From NCBI GenBank assembly GCA_013813775.1, contig JACCRE010000152.1, positions 1 to 49,412 on the forward strand: a stretch of DNA of 49,412 nucleotides, in the 5' to 3' direction. The translations under genes were made by a program, and so were the position numbers. This document shows positions 19,060 to 30,725 of the stretch, piece by piece (the stretch's first letter is position 1; each line of letters begins with the position of its first letter). Under the pieces are notes generated by a model, which had not been told where the DNA came from, ran no database searches, and saw only the letters and a list, made by a program, of their open reading frames with translations. This DNA comes from Planctomycetaceae bacterium (GTDB lineage: Bacteria > Planctomycetota > Planctomycetia > Planctomycetales > Planctomycetaceae).

Positions 19060-19803
19060 GTGAAGTCACCGTTCCGATATGTTCTGGCCGGTGCGGCCTT
19101 GCTCGCCTCGGCATCGCCCATCGTCGCTTCGGCCCAGGGAACCGCCAACACTCGACCTGCGCGTCCCACCACGGGCGCGGCCGCTCCCGCGGACAACGGC
19201 ACGATTCAGCAGACCGCCGGCACCGCGCCGTCGGCCGCCGAATTGCCGCACAAGGTGGGCCTCGTCGACGTCGGCCACATCTTCACGAACTACGAGAAGC
19301 TCAAGGATCGCCGCGACCGGCTGCAGAAGGAAATCGAATCCAGCGACGGCGAACTGAAGAGCATTCAAGAGCAGATTCAGGGCATCCAGGCCCAGCTCAA
19401 GAGCGTCACCAAAGGCTCCGACGCCGCGACGCAACTCGAGCAGCAACTGACCGAACTGAACGCACAGGGTCAGGCCAAAATGAGCAACCTGCGACGCGAA
19501 TTCGTTCGCAAAGAGGTCGCGATGTACAAGGACATCTACGACGAAGTCGCGCAGACCGTCGCCGCGTATGCCAACGCCCGCGGTCGCAATTACACGCTGA
19601 TTCTGCGTTATCAGCGCGATCCTTCGGCGGAGGCCGGCGATGATCCGAACAAGATCATGGCGAAGGTCAATCAGCTCGTCGTCTATCACCAGGACGCCGA
19701 CGACATCACCGACACGATCCTGAGCTTCATGAACACGCAATACCGCGGCCAGACCGCCGCTCGTCCCGCCGCCGGCACCACTCCGGCACCGCGACGCAAC
19801 TAG
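19060..19803 (+). CDS. OmpH/Skp-family periplasmic chaperone
   Basis: A 247-residue exported protein starting at GTG 19060; AAAGGAG (19043-19049) stands 10 bases upstream, and the longer in-frame ORF from 18967 is arginine-rich and non-coding in style. The signal peptide is PFRYVLAGAALLASASPIVA with cleavage near SAQ. The mature chain has the OmpH strand VGLVDVGHIFTNYEKLK, then a long coiled coil (about 95-170) with QKEIESSDGELKSIQEQIQG, and closes with a strand region and a Pro/Ala tail. Skp holds outer-membrane proteins during transit. Its place before lpxC and lpxA matches the bam-skp-lpx order of many Gram-negatives. Confidence 0.88.
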   Translation: MKSPFRYVLAGAALLASASPIVASAQGTANTRPARPTTGAAAPADNGTIQQTAGTAPSAAELPHKVGLVDVGHIFTNYEKLKDRRDRLQKEIESSDGELKSIQEQIQGIQAQLKSVTKGSDAATQLEQQLTELNAQGQAKMSNLRREFVRKEVAMYKDIYDEVAQTVAAYANARGRNYTLILRYQRDPSAEAGDDPNKIMAKVNQLVVYHQDADDITDTILSFMNTQYRGQTAARPAAGTTPAPRRN

Positions 19804-19837
19804 CCGTGTTTCGCCTCCAGCCGTGTTTCGCCTCCAG
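19804..19837. repeat. 17-base direct tandem repeat
   Basis: CCGTGTTTCGCCTCCAG occurs twice in tandem immediately after the ompH stop codon. It may be a slippage or duplication scar of the 3' untranslated region; no function is apparent. Confidence 0.7.
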
Positions 19838-19859
19838 CCGGGGGCTTGGAAATAAACCG

Positions 19860-19905
19860 GACCGGCAGGCGAGCGGAGACCCCGCCCCTCTGCCGGTCTT
19901 TCTCA
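19860..19905 (+). terminator. Rho-independent-like terminator after ompH
   Basis: GACCGGCAG (19860-19868) pairs with CTGCCGGTC (19890-19898), a perfect 9-base stem with a 21-base loop, followed by TTTCTC. The T tract is weak, so termination may be partial, leaving some read-through to lpxC. Confidence 0.5.
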
Positions 19906-19947
19906 TAGGCCTCCCACTGAAATGCGGGTCAAGTTCCCGCGGACTGC

Positions 19948-20859
19948 ATGACGAACCTGCCGAAACAGCGCACGATTGTCCGGCCCGCCACCGTCGCCGG
20001 GTTCGGATTCTTCACAAACGCGGACGTGACCGTCACGTTTCTGCCGGCCGAACCGGACGCTGGAATCACGTTCGTCCGCACCGATCTGCCCGACCGGGTT
20101 GAGATCCCCGCGACGATCGCCTTCGCCGTCGAGCGTCATCGACGGACGGCGCTGCACAAGAACGGCACGGTCGTCGAGTTGACCGAGCATGTGCTTGCGG
20201 CTCTTGCCGGCCTCGAGATCGACAACTGCGTCGTCGAGCTGACTGGTCCCGAGCCTCCCGGCTGCGACGGCAGCGCGCGACACTTCGTCGATGCGCTTCT
20301 CGACGCCGGCATCGTCGAGCAGGATCGGTTCGCGGCTGTGTTCGGCGTGCCGGAACCGACGATCGTGCGTTCAGCAGATGGCTCCGCGATGGTCGCCGCT
20401 CGACCTTTCTCCGCGCCGCTTGCCGGCCGAATCGGTCGAATCAAGAGCGTTGCGTCTTCCCGTTGCGTGATCCGCTACGAACTCGATTACGGGGCCGATT
20501 CACCCATCGCGCCGCAGTCGGCGGAGTTCACGCTCACGCCGGAAATCTTCGCGACCGAAATCGCCGGCGCGCGAACCTTCATCCTCGAATCTGAAATCGC
20601 ATCATTGCGGTCATTAGGATATGGTCAGAAGGTGACGGAAGAGGACTTGCTCGTCTTCGGCAAATCGGGAGTGATCGGCAACGTCTTGCGTGACGATAAC
20701 GAATGCGCGCGGCATAAGTTGCTCGACTGCATCGGCGACTTCGCCCTCATCGGCGGGCGAATCACCGGCCGGTTCAACGCCTGCCGCAGCGGTCATGCAT
20801 TGAATCGAGAACTGGTCCGAGGTCTGCTGGCCGAACGCGTCGCTCGACGGGCGGCCTGA
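19948..20859 (+). CDS. lpxC: UDP-3-O-acyl-N-acetylglucosamine deacetylase LpxC
   Basis: A 303-residue zinc deacetylase, the committed step of lipid A synthesis. Catalytic and metal residues are in place: TEHVLAAL (E80, H81), the HxxxD zinc pair in ARHKLLD (H256, D260) and SGHALNREL (H283). Other marks are the N-terminal strand FGFFTNADVTVTF and PPGCDGSARHFVDAL. Length matches the family. It lies between ompH and lpxA on the same strand and 89 bases before lpxA. Presence of intact LpxC and LpxA supports a lipid-A-containing outer membrane in this organism. Confidence 0.95.
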   Translation: MTNLPKQRTIVRPATVAGFGFFTNADVTVTFLPAEPDAGITFVRTDLPDRVEIPATIAFAVERHRRTALHKNGTVVELTEHVLAALAGLEIDNCVVELTGPEPPGCDGSARHFVDALLDAGIVEQDRFAAVFGVPEPTIVRSADGSAMVAARPFSAPLAGRIGRIKSVASSRCVIRYELDYGADSPIAPQSAEFTLTPEIFATEIAGARTFILESEIASLRSLGYGQKVTEEDLLVFGKSGVIGNVLRDDNECARHKLLDCIGDFALIGGRITGRFNACRSGHALNRELVRGLLAERVARRAA

Positions 20860-20948
20860 CCTCCACGATGCGCATGGGGCGGAGAAGTCACTCGAGCCCG
20901 ATACGACCGCCGCCAACGAACATTTGCCGGATCGACAAGGACGTCGCC

Positions 20949-21821
20949 ATGGCCACATACGTCTCGAAGCTTGCCGAAGTGCATCCCCGCGCGACCCTCG
21001 GCGAGAACGTCTCGGTCGGTCCCTTCTGCGTCGTCGGGCCGCAGGTCGCGCTGGGCGACGGCTGCGTGCTCGACAGCCACGTCGTGCTGACCGGCAAGAC
21101 GACCATCGGCAAGCGAAACCGTTTCTGGCCAGGCGTCGTCATCGGTGGCGAGCCGCAAGACCGCTCCTGGAAGCCCGCCGATACGAGCGTCGAAATCGGC
21201 GACGACAACCAGTGTCGTGAAGGCGTGACGATCCACCGCGGCGCCGAGAAGGAAGACGGCGTCACGCGGATCGGCAATCGCAACATGTTCATGGCGAACA
21301 GCCATGTCGCCCACAATTGTTGGGTGCATAACGACGTGATTCTCGTGAACGGCGTGCTGCTGGGAGGCCACGTGCATGTGCATGACTGGGCCACGATCAG
21401 CGGCAACAGCGTCGTGCATCACTTCACGACCATCGGTACCGTCGCGTTCGTGGGCGGAGGCTTCCGGGTCGTCGTGGACGTTCCGCCTTATATGCTGCAT
21501 GCCGGTTGCGACGATCCGAAAATCGCGACGATCAACGTCGTCGGCATGCGGCGCCGGGGCATCAACGACGAAGCGATCACCGCCGTCAAGCGCGCCTTCA
21601 AGCTGATGTACCGCGAGTTCAAAAAGATCGACGTGGTCCGCGAAACGCTCGAACGCGAATTTCCGAACGTTCCCGCCGAACTCGAACTGCTGCTCTCATT
21701 CGTCGAGCGGCAACACGACGGAAAGCTCGGTCGCGGTCGAGAAGCGATGCGCGGCAAGCCCACCGTCGCGACTCCCGACACTCCCGAAGCGGGCTCGCCC
21801 CGCATTCGTCGGGCCGCTTGA
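20949..21821 (+). CDS. lpxA: Acyl-ACP--UDP-N-acetylglucosamine O-acyltransferase LpxA
   Basis: A 290-residue left-handed beta-helix acyltransferase, the first step of lipid A synthesis. Hexapeptide repeats run from about residue 8 to 190 (RATLGENVSVGPFCVVG and on), with the catalytic His in NSHVAHNC. The C-terminal helical domain includes RRGINDEAITAVKRAFK. Start ATG 20949 is chosen over 20868: AAGGA stands 8 bases upstream, and the repeats then begin at the usual distance. The last 40 residues are a basic, Pro-rich extension beyond the E. coli protein length. It is followed by a sugar oxidoreductase 54 bases downstream. Confidence 0.94.
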   Translation: MATYVSKLAEVHPRATLGENVSVGPFCVVGPQVALGDGCVLDSHVVLTGKTTIGKRNRFWPGVVIGGEPQDRSWKPADTSVEIGDDNQCREGVTIHRGAEKEDGVTRIGNRNMFMANSHVAHNCWVHNDVILVNGVLLGGHVHVHDWATISGNSVVHHFTTIGTVAFVGGGFRVVVDVPPYMLHAGCDDPKIATINVVGMRRRGINDEAITAVKRAFKLMYREFKKIDVVRETLEREFPNVPAELELLLSFVERQHDGKLGRGREAMRGKPTVATPDTPEAGSPRIRRAA

Positions 21822-21875
21822 CGTGCCGCCGGATTTGGCTGCGGGCATCGCTCGCTGGTCTGAGAGGATGTTGAG

Positions 21876-22949
21876 ATGAAGGTCGCCGTGATCGGAGTTG
21901 GCGCTCTCGGGCGACACCATGCCCGCATTCTCGCGTCGATGCCGGGCGTCGAACTCATCGCTGTCGCCGATGCCAACGCGGCCCAGGCGCGCACGATCGC
22001 CGAACAGCACGGCTGTGAATGGACGAGCGATTACCGCGATCTGCTCGAGAAGGTCGAAGCCGTCAGCATCGCCGCGCCCACGTTCGCCCACCGCGAAGTC
22101 GGTTCCGCGTGCCTGCACGCAGGACTGCCCGTGCTGATCGAGAAGCCGCTGGCCTCGAACGTCGCCGACGCCCGCAGCCTCGTCGAACTCGCCGAACGGA
22201 AGCGGCTTCCGCTGGCGGTCGGTCACGTCGAGCGCTTCAACCCGGCGTATCGAACGGTGAAGGAATTGACGCCGCGACCGCGCTACATTCGCACCGAGCG
22301 CGTCAGCCCCTTCGCGTTCCGCAGCACTGATATCGGCGTCGTGCACGACCTGATGATCCACGATCTCGATCTTGCGCTTGATCTGGTCAACTCGCGAGTC
22401 ACGCGCGTCGAGGCCTTCGGCGTGAGCATTCTCGGCGGCCACGAAGACGCGGCGAACGCGAGGCTTATCTTCGAGAACGGCTGCGTCGCGGACCTCGTCG
22501 TGAACCGTGTGAACCCATTCGCGCAGCGGACGCTTCAGGTCTGGAGCGAAACGGGCTGCGTCAACGCGGATTTGACGTCGCGACAAGTCAGCCGCTTCGC
22601 ACCGTCGGCCTCTCTCGCCGCTGGCGATAGTCCGCTCGATCGGGCGCGTCAGCCTGGCGCGAGCATCGACCAACTGAAGGCCGGGCTCTTCGGCCAGGAT
22701 CTGAAGCTTGAGACCTACGCCGTCAGCGCCGCCGACGCTTTGACGGCGGAGCTAACCGACTTCGTCGAATCCTGTCGGACAGGCCGCACGCCCCGCGTCG
22801 GAGGCATCGAAGCTCTCGCCGCTCTCGCCGCCGCCGAGCGCGTGCTCTCCTGCATCGCGCGGCATCAATGGGACGGCACCGCGAACGGCCTGACGGGTCC
22901 GCTTGCCTGGTGTGCTCAAGCGCCGAACGCCGTTCGCAAGGCGGCGTGA
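21876..22949 (+). CDS. Gfo/Idh/MocA-family oxidoreductase linked to lpxA
   Basis: A 357-residue NAD(P)-dependent sugar oxidoreductase. The Rossmann loop is VAVIGVGALGRHHARIL, and the family signature EKPLASN follows VLIEK near residue 90. The catalytic region has HDLMIHDLDLALDLV with the expected His and Asp. Enzymes of this family oxidise or epimerise nucleotide sugars. Its position right after lpxC and lpxA recurs in several phyla and suggests it acts on a UDP-sugar of the lipid A pathway, for example toward a 3-keto intermediate as in GnnA; that is inference, and no GnnB-type aminotransferase is present. Confidence 0.88.
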   Translation: MKVAVIGVGALGRHHARILASMPGVELIAVADANAAQARTIAEQHGCEWTSDYRDLLEKVEAVSIAAPTFAHREVGSACLHAGLPVLIEKPLASNVADARSLVELAERKRLPLAVGHVERFNPAYRTVKELTPRPRYIRTERVSPFAFRSTDIGVVHDLMIHDLDLALDLVNSRVTRVEAFGVSILGGHEDAANARLIFENGCVADLVVNRVNPFAQRTLQVWSETGCVNADLTSRQVSRFAPSASLAAGDSPLDRARQPGASIDQLKAGLFGQDLKLETYAVSAADALTAELTDFVESCRTGRTPRVGGIEALAALAAAERVLSCIARHQWDGTANGLTGPLAWCAQAPNAVRKAA

Positions 22950-22984
22950 TCGAACAGTCGTTTCCAGCGGTCTTTTCTCGGTGT

Positions 22985-23255
22985 AACTATTATTCGCAGT
23001 TCGTCGAGCGTCGCGTCCGGCCGTTCGGCGACCGCCTTTCGCAGCCGCTCGACGGCTCGATCATCGAGCGCGGGGTTGGAACCGATCCTGCGGCGACGCT
23101 CGATCGAGCCCGTGTCTCGCCGCTGCCCGGGCAACGTGCCCTGACCGCTCGCCGACGAACGCCAGGCTCACGCGAAATCGCACGGCGGCCGCCTTCCCGC
23201 TGGCGCCGCGATAGGCCGCCTCGACCACCCGCTCCCGGAGTTCCACTGGAGCGCC
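22985..23255 (-). pseudogene. Decayed IS630-family transposase N-terminus
   Basis: On the minus strand one frame reads ELRERVVEAAYRGASGKAAA and VRFRVSLAFV (about 23246 to 23150), the helix-turn-helix start of IS630-type transposases. The next frame continues with QRRDTGSIERRRRIGSNPAL and DDRAVERLRKAVAERPDATL (about 23130 to 23000), its standard sequel. A frameshift separates them, and the DDE catalytic domain is absent. I found no terminal inverted repeats or target duplication. It is a dead fragment after the lpx cluster. Confidence 0.7.
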
Positions 23256-23415
23256 TTCATCGCCTTACCCCTCCCCGACCGCTTCGGCCCGCTCCTGCCT
23301 CCTACAGTTGACAGCCCAACGAACGACTTCACATCCCTATGAAAATGGCTGTAATAGCTTGGCTGCTTGAACCGTTTCACAGATTAGCTATCATGCGAGA
23401 CTGAACCTTGTCGGG

Positions 23416-24003
<588 letters not shown>

Positions 24004-24046
24004 TTGCTGGATTGCTCCCATCTAAAAAAGCCATCGGCTTCGGCAC

Positions 24047-25531
<1,485 letters not shown>

Positions 25532-25569
25532 CGGCGAAAAGGCGAGCGGCAGGCGTGAGCCAGCCGAAA

Positions 25570-25646
25570 GTCGAGGGTTGAGAGTCGAAGGTTGAGGGTT
25601 TGTGGAATACGTAAAGCCATGAAGCCCGCCGGCTGCGCCCGGCGGG
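25570..25646. repeat. GTTGAG phrase repeat plus GC hairpin upstream of trpE
   Basis: TCGAGGGTTGAGAGTCGAAG and GTTGAGGGTTTG (about 25571-25602) belong to the same phrase family as 16071-16104. Next to it CCCGCCGG (25625-25632) and CCGGCGGG (25639-25646) form an 8-base perfect stem with a 6-base loop. The hairpin lies in the trpE leader region; a regulatory role is possible but it looks like a dispersed element. Confidence 0.55.
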
Positions 25647-25906
25647 GAAGCGTCGGGAGTCGAGTGGCGAAGTCGTAGCTCAGCATACGGAATCGTCGCT
25701 TCAGACGCCAAACGTCATCTCCGGTTCGCTGGGAGCACTCTGGAACGGATTGACGCCCTATCCCCTGTTCGCCGAATCTGTTACAGCCGTTGATAGGCGG
25801 CCGGCGCTGCTTGACCATGTTTATGGCCCGGCTAGAATGGCGCGGCGATTCGCAGGCCGGGCGGCATGTTTCGTCTTCGGCGTCCGGACCTCAGGAGACG
25901 ATAGCG

Positions 25907-26977
<1,071 letters not shown>

Positions 26978-27013
26978 GTCTCGCGGACGTGTCTTGACCA
27001 GCCGCGCGGCTGC

Positions 27014-27065
27014 CACTGGCTCCGCCAGTGCGAACGGCCAGACCGCGGCACTGGCGGAGCCAGTG
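27014..27065. repeat. Twin-hairpin REP-like element (CACTGGC type)
   Basis: Two 17-base hairpins, CACTGGC-TCC-GCCAGTG (27014-27030) and CACTGGC-GGA-GCCAGTG (27049-27065), each a 7-base stem with a 3-base loop, stand 18 bases apart. They are exact reverse complements of each other, so the whole can also form one long stem. The same geometry with another sequence occurs at 41754-41803. It lies in the gap between mcsB and the Tat-exported protein gene. Confidence 0.8.
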
Positions 27066-27167
27066 ACACCCAAGGCAGGAACGGGATCTTCTTTGATCCG
27101 CCGGCTCGCGCGGCTTACGATGGAACGAGGCCGTTCGTTTCTATCCTCTGGCGCGAGGAGGCTTTCT

Positions 27168-28718
27168 ATGGCGACGCAAGGCCGTTTCGGATTCGATCGT
27201 ACGGGCATCACTCGCCGCGACGTTCTCAAAACCGGCGTGGCTGCGGGCATTGCTGCGGGCGTCGGCGAGCTGGGGTTTCTCAGCGGACTGGCCCCGGTTT
27301 CGGCGGCGGAAGCGAGCGTCGATCCCAAGGTCATGCTCGATCCGTCGATCGAGCCCGTCGTCCGCCTCATCGAAGACACGCCGCGCGATCGGCTGCTCGA
27401 GGAGATCGGCTCTCGCCTCAAAGCGGGCAAGCTGAGCTATCAGGAAGTGCTGGCCGGGCTGCTGCTCGCGGGCGTGCGGAACGTCCAGCCGCGGCCGAGC
27501 GTCGGTCACAAGTTTCACGCGGTGCTCGTCGTCAACAGCGCTCATCTCGCGAGCCTGGCGTCGCCGCCCGAGCATCGCTGGCTGCCGATCTTCTGGGCGC
27601 TCGATTACTACAAAAGCTCCGCCGAGTCGGACGTGCGTGAAGGCAACTGGACGATGGGACCGGTCGACGAATCGGCCGTCCCCGCCGGTCACAACGCGAA
27701 GCAGGCGTTCGTAACGGCGATGGAGAACTGGGACGAATCCGCCGCCGACGCCGCGATCGCCGGTCTTGCTCGCAGCGGCGGCACCAACGAGCTGTTCGAC
27801 CTCTTCTGCCGCTACGGAGCTCGTGATTTCCGCTCGATCGGGCACAAAGCGATCTTCGTGGCCAACGGTTTCCGCACGCTGCAAACGATCGGTCGGCAGC
27901 ATTCCGAGCCGGTCCTGCGATCGCTCGCTTACGCGCTGCTGATGCACGAAGGCTCGAACCCGGCTCAGCGCGACGACGAAGCCGACCGTCCCTATCGCAA
28001 GAATCTGGAACGTGTGAAGTCGATCCGCAGCGACTGGCGCGACGGCACGCTCGATGACGGCGCGACTCGCGAACTCATTTCCACGCTGCGGACGGGCAGC
28101 AACGACGACACCTGCGAGTTGTGCGTCGAAATGCTCAACCGCGGCGTGTCCGCCCAATCGCTGTGGGACGGGATGCTCGTCGGAGCCGGTGAACTCCTCA
28201 TGCGGCAACCGGCGATCGTGGCGCTGCACGCCGTGACGACCTCGAACGCGTTGCGCTATGCCTTCGAAGCGGCCGGCGACGACGAAGCCCGCCGCATCGC
28301 CCTGCTGCAGAACGCCGCCTTCCTGCCGATGTTCCGCGAAGGCATGCAGGGCCGCGGCAACGTCGCCGACGTCTCGATCGACGAACTCGACGGCGCGAAA
28401 GAGGCGCCCGAGAGCCACGAGAAGATCCTGAGCGAACTCAGCCGCGACCCGATGAGCGCCGCTCGCGAAACCTTCGCGTGGCTGAACAGCGACGATCCCC
28501 TACGAGCGACGGAACTCATCGACGCCGCCCGCGTGCAGGTCTTCCTGAAGAGCAACGACGCCCATAGCTACAAGTTCAGCAGCGCGGTTCTCGAAGACTA
28601 CCACCACGTCTCGCCGAAGTGGCGCAACACGTTCCTGGCGACGAGCGTGTTCAAGCTGCAAGGCAGCGGCGGCCGCAACAGCGGACTGGTGGAACGGGCA
28701 CAGGCGGCGCTGGGATGA
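27168..28718 (+). CDS. Tat-exported conserved hypothetical protein
   Basis: A 516-residue protein with a twin-arginine signal: TRRDVLKTGVAAGIAAGVGE (Arg16-Arg17), followed by a hydrophobic stretch and an ASA-type cleavage region. ATG 27168 is supported by AGGAGG six bases upstream; the longer frame from 26994 is the repeat region. The mature part is mixed alpha-helical with many conserved-looking His, Asp and Cys (SVGHKFHAVLVVNSAHLASL, DDTCELCVEM, EDYHHVSPKWR), which could hold a cofactor, as Tat substrates often do. I do not recognise the family. The stop overlaps the next gene in ATGA. Confidence 0.82.
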   Translation: MATQGRFGFDRTGITRRDVLKTGVAAGIAAGVGELGFLSGLAPVSAAEASVDPKVMLDPSIEPVVRLIEDTPRDRLLEEIGSRLKAGKLSYQEVLAGLLLAGVRNVQPRPSVGHKFHAVLVVNSAHLASLASPPEHRWLPIFWALDYYKSSAESDVREGNWTMGPVDESAVPAGHNAKQAFVTAMENWDESAADAAIAGLARSGGTNELFDLFCRYGARDFRSIGHKAIFVANGFRTLQTIGRQHSEPVLRSLAYALLMHEGSNPAQRDDEADRPYRKNLERVKSIRSDWRDGTLDDGATRELISTLRTGSNDDTCELCVEMLNRGVSAQSLWDGMLVGAGELLMRQPAIVALHAVTTSNALRYAFEAAGDDEARRIALLQNAAFLPMFREGMQGRGNVADVSIDELDGAKEAPESHEKILSELSRDPMSAARETFAWLNSDDPLRATELIDAARVQVFLKSNDAHSYKFSSAVLEDYHHVSPKWRNTFLATSVFKLQGSGGRNSGLVERAQAALG

Positions 28719-29431
28719 GAGTTTCGTTCAGACGTTGGATCGCTGCCGCATTCGTCACGCTTTTTTGCGCGACGAGCGAGGCCGGCATGCCGTCTCCGCT
28801 TCCGACGGACTTCGAGACGGTCTCCCGGCTGACTGCGTCAACGGAATCGCGTCTGCAAGCGATTTCGTTCTTCACCGTGGTGCTGCTGTTTGCGGCATTG
28901 TTCGTGAAGCTGCTCTGGAATGGTGTTCAGAATGACTTTCCACAATTGCCGCGGATGCGGTTCCTGACCGCGCTCAAGGCGGTCGTGCTGTGGGGGCTGG
29001 CTTGCGTCGTTGTGCTCACCATGATCGCGGGAGCACGCGAACTGATGACGCCCGGTGCGTGGGTCAAGAAAGGGGCGACGTACAAGCTGTCCGCCGACGA
29101 GCGGTCAGGCGAAAAGCCGTCCGCGATTGATCGGCGATTGAGCCGACTCGGCGAAATTAGGTCGCGGCTGATGAACTACCACTGGGACCACGATTACAAG
29201 TTTCCCGATAGCCTCGATGCCATCTTTGCAGACGAGCGGGACATCGAAGTGCCAGGTTACCCGGGCCTGCGTTATGTTTACGTCGCTGGCAGTAACGAGT
29301 CGGGGATCGTTGTCTACGAACCAGAGGTCGATCCCGAGCACCGCTTCGCGCTGACCGAAGCGGGCAATATTCTGAACATGACCACGGAGGAACTGGAGGC
29401 CGCGCTCGCATCGAAAAAGGGCGGATCATGA
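28715..29431 (+). CDS. Membrane protein with GspG/pseudopilin-like C-terminal domain
   Basis: A 238-residue protein beginning in an ATGA overlap with the previous gene. It has a signal-like N-terminus (WIAAAFVTLFCATSEA), then membrane segments near 50-68 (AISFFTVVLLFAALFVKLLW) and 88-108. The soluble C-terminal half reads RLSRLGEIRSRLMNYHWDHD, KFPDSLDAIF and GLRYVYVAGSN, recalling the globular part of type II secretion pseudopilins (helix, YPxSL-like strand). There is no prepilin peptidase site before it. Function unknown; it is coupled at both ends, so it acts with its neighbours. Confidence 0.75.
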   Translation: MRVSFRRWIAAAFVTLFCATSEAGMPSPLPTDFETVSRLTASTESRLQAISFFTVVLLFAALFVKLLWNGVQNDFPQLPRMRFLTALKAVVLWGLACVVVLTMIAGARELMTPGAWVKKGATYKLSADERSGEKPSAIDRRLSRLGEIRSRLMNYHWDHDYKFPDSLDAIFADERDIEVPGYPGLRYVYVAGSNESGIVVYEPEVDPEHRFALTEAGNILNMTTEELEAALASKKGGS

Positions 29432-30417
29432 CTTCGGCGGCGATCGCGATGGAACCGCAGCTCGTGCCGGCGACGGTCGTCGAATGGTTCGTCTCGTTGG
29501 TGTTCGGCTGGTTGTTGTTTCTGCTTCGCGTGCTGCCGCGAATGACATTCGATCCAGGCAGTACCGTCGTTGGAATGGCCGCGTTGATTCTCTTGACCGC
29601 TGGCGCGCATGCCGTCGGCAGGTCTGCATCGAAGCGATTCTGTCTGACTCATCACTGGCGGTTGAAGTGGACCGTTGCGAGCGTCGGACTGCTGTTTCTG
29701 CTGTTCGTCGCAGGCACTTCATTGATCGGGATCACACATCAGATCGCATGGCTGGCGACGTCGGATGAGCCGCTTTCACGCCGGGTTTACGCGGATTATC
29801 TACCCGCCTACATACCCCAAGGATCCGCGAGCTCGACGACCCGTAACATGATGAAGCAAGTTGGCCTCGCTCTTCATAACTACGCGGATACCTACAAGTC
29901 ACCGCCGGCTGGTGGAACGTTCGATGCGCAAGGCCGCGGCATGCATAGCTGGGAATCGAGTATTCTCGTCTTCTCCGGCTATCAAAACCCGATCGACTTC
30001 AGTCGGCCGTGGCGCGATCCGAAGAACGAACACCACTTTCGCAGCGTGCTGCATTACTTCATCAATCCCAGTTTCAGAGATGCCGAAGTCCGCAGCGGCG
30101 ACGGCTTCGGGTTGAGCCATTACGCCTCCAACGTGCGTGTCCTCGGCTCCAATCTCGCCGTCGGCTTCGACGAGATCGCCGACGGTACCGCGAACACGGT
30201 CATGCTCGGCGAGGTCAACACCGGCTTCCGCGCGTGGGGTGATCCGGTCAATTGGCGAGACCCCGCTGCGGGTCTCGGAAACTCGCCTGAGACGTTCGGC
30301 GGCGCGACCGACATCGGAGTCAATTTCGTGATGGCCGATGGCAGCGTCCGGTTCGTCAGTCAGGGAATGGAATCGAAACTGCTTCGAGCGATGGCGACTC
30401 CGTCTGGACAGGATTAG
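29428..30417 (+). CDS. DUF1559-like domain protein with multi-pass membrane anchor
   Basis: A 329-residue protein coupled by ATGA overlap to the gene before. Three predicted membrane helices (about 18-37, 45-60, 80-105) replace the type IV pilin-like N-terminus normal for DUF1559 proteins. The DUF1559-like part starts at KQVGLALHNYADTYKSPPAG and ends with NFVMADGSVRFVSQGM. In the C-terminal H-x9-DG signature the His is replaced by Thr (TDIGVNFVMADG). DUF1559 proteins are numerous in planctomycetes and presumed surface or pilus-like; this one appears to be kept in the membrane. Function unknown. Confidence 0.82.
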   Translation: MTSAAIAMEPQLVPATVVEWFVSLVFGWLLFLLRVLPRMTFDPGSTVVGMAALILLTAGAHAVGRSASKRFCLTHHWRLKWTVASVGLLFLLFVAGTSLIGITHQIAWLATSDEPLSRRVYADYLPAYIPQGSASSTTRNMMKQVGLALHNYADTYKSPPAGGTFDAQGRGMHSWESSILVFSGYQNPIDFSRPWRDPKNEHHFRSVLHYFINPSFRDAEVRSGDGFGLSHYASNVRVLGSNLAVGFDEIADGTANTVMLGEVNTGFRAWGDPVNWRDPAAGLGNSPETFGGATDIGVNFVMADGSVRFVSQGMESKLLRAMATPSGQD

Positions 30418-30542
30418 AAAGTGTTCTCGGCAGGATGGATGGAACTACTCGCTGCACGATGACTGAATCAGTGTGGGCGTAAAGGTTCTTGGCACCAAGG
30501 CCGCTCCTCTTGGCGGATGTGATGTTAGCGGAGAGCAAGACG

Positions 30543-30725
30543 ATGAAATGGCCGGCGTGGACCGCGGTGATCTTCGTCGCCATTCAATTCGCGCTGCTCG
30601 CAGCCGCCGTCATTCGTCGTGATTCGGAACTCGGCATGCTGGCGGGATTGCTGGCGCCCTTCACGCTGCTGGCGGTCGGCTTCGCGGTCATTCTGCGGAA
30701 CTGGAAAGGCCGGAAGGGCCCGTAG
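30543..30725 (+). CDS. Small two-helix membrane protein
   Basis: A 60-residue protein from ATG 30543, with GGAG nine bases upstream; starts at 30522 or 30489 are in frame but less well placed. Two hydrophobic segments (AWTAVIFVAIQFALLAAAVI and LAGLLAPFTLLAVGFAVIL) are joined by a short charged loop RRDSELG, with a basic tail. No family recognised. It follows the DUF1559-like gene by 125 bases and may belong with it. Confidence 0.6.
   Translation: MKWPAWTAVIFVAIQFALLAAAVIRRDSELGMLAGLLAPFTLLAVGFAVILRNWKGRKGP

Noticed and set aside
25625-25646. GC hairpin upstream of trpE considered as a tryptophan attenuator
   Set aside because: No leader peptide with Trp codons, no T tract on the trpE strand, and it sits beside a dispersed phrase repeat.
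27141-28418. 425-residue open frame antisense to the Tat-exported protein
   Set aside because: Shadow of codon bias; the sense gene has a Tat signal and AGGAGG.
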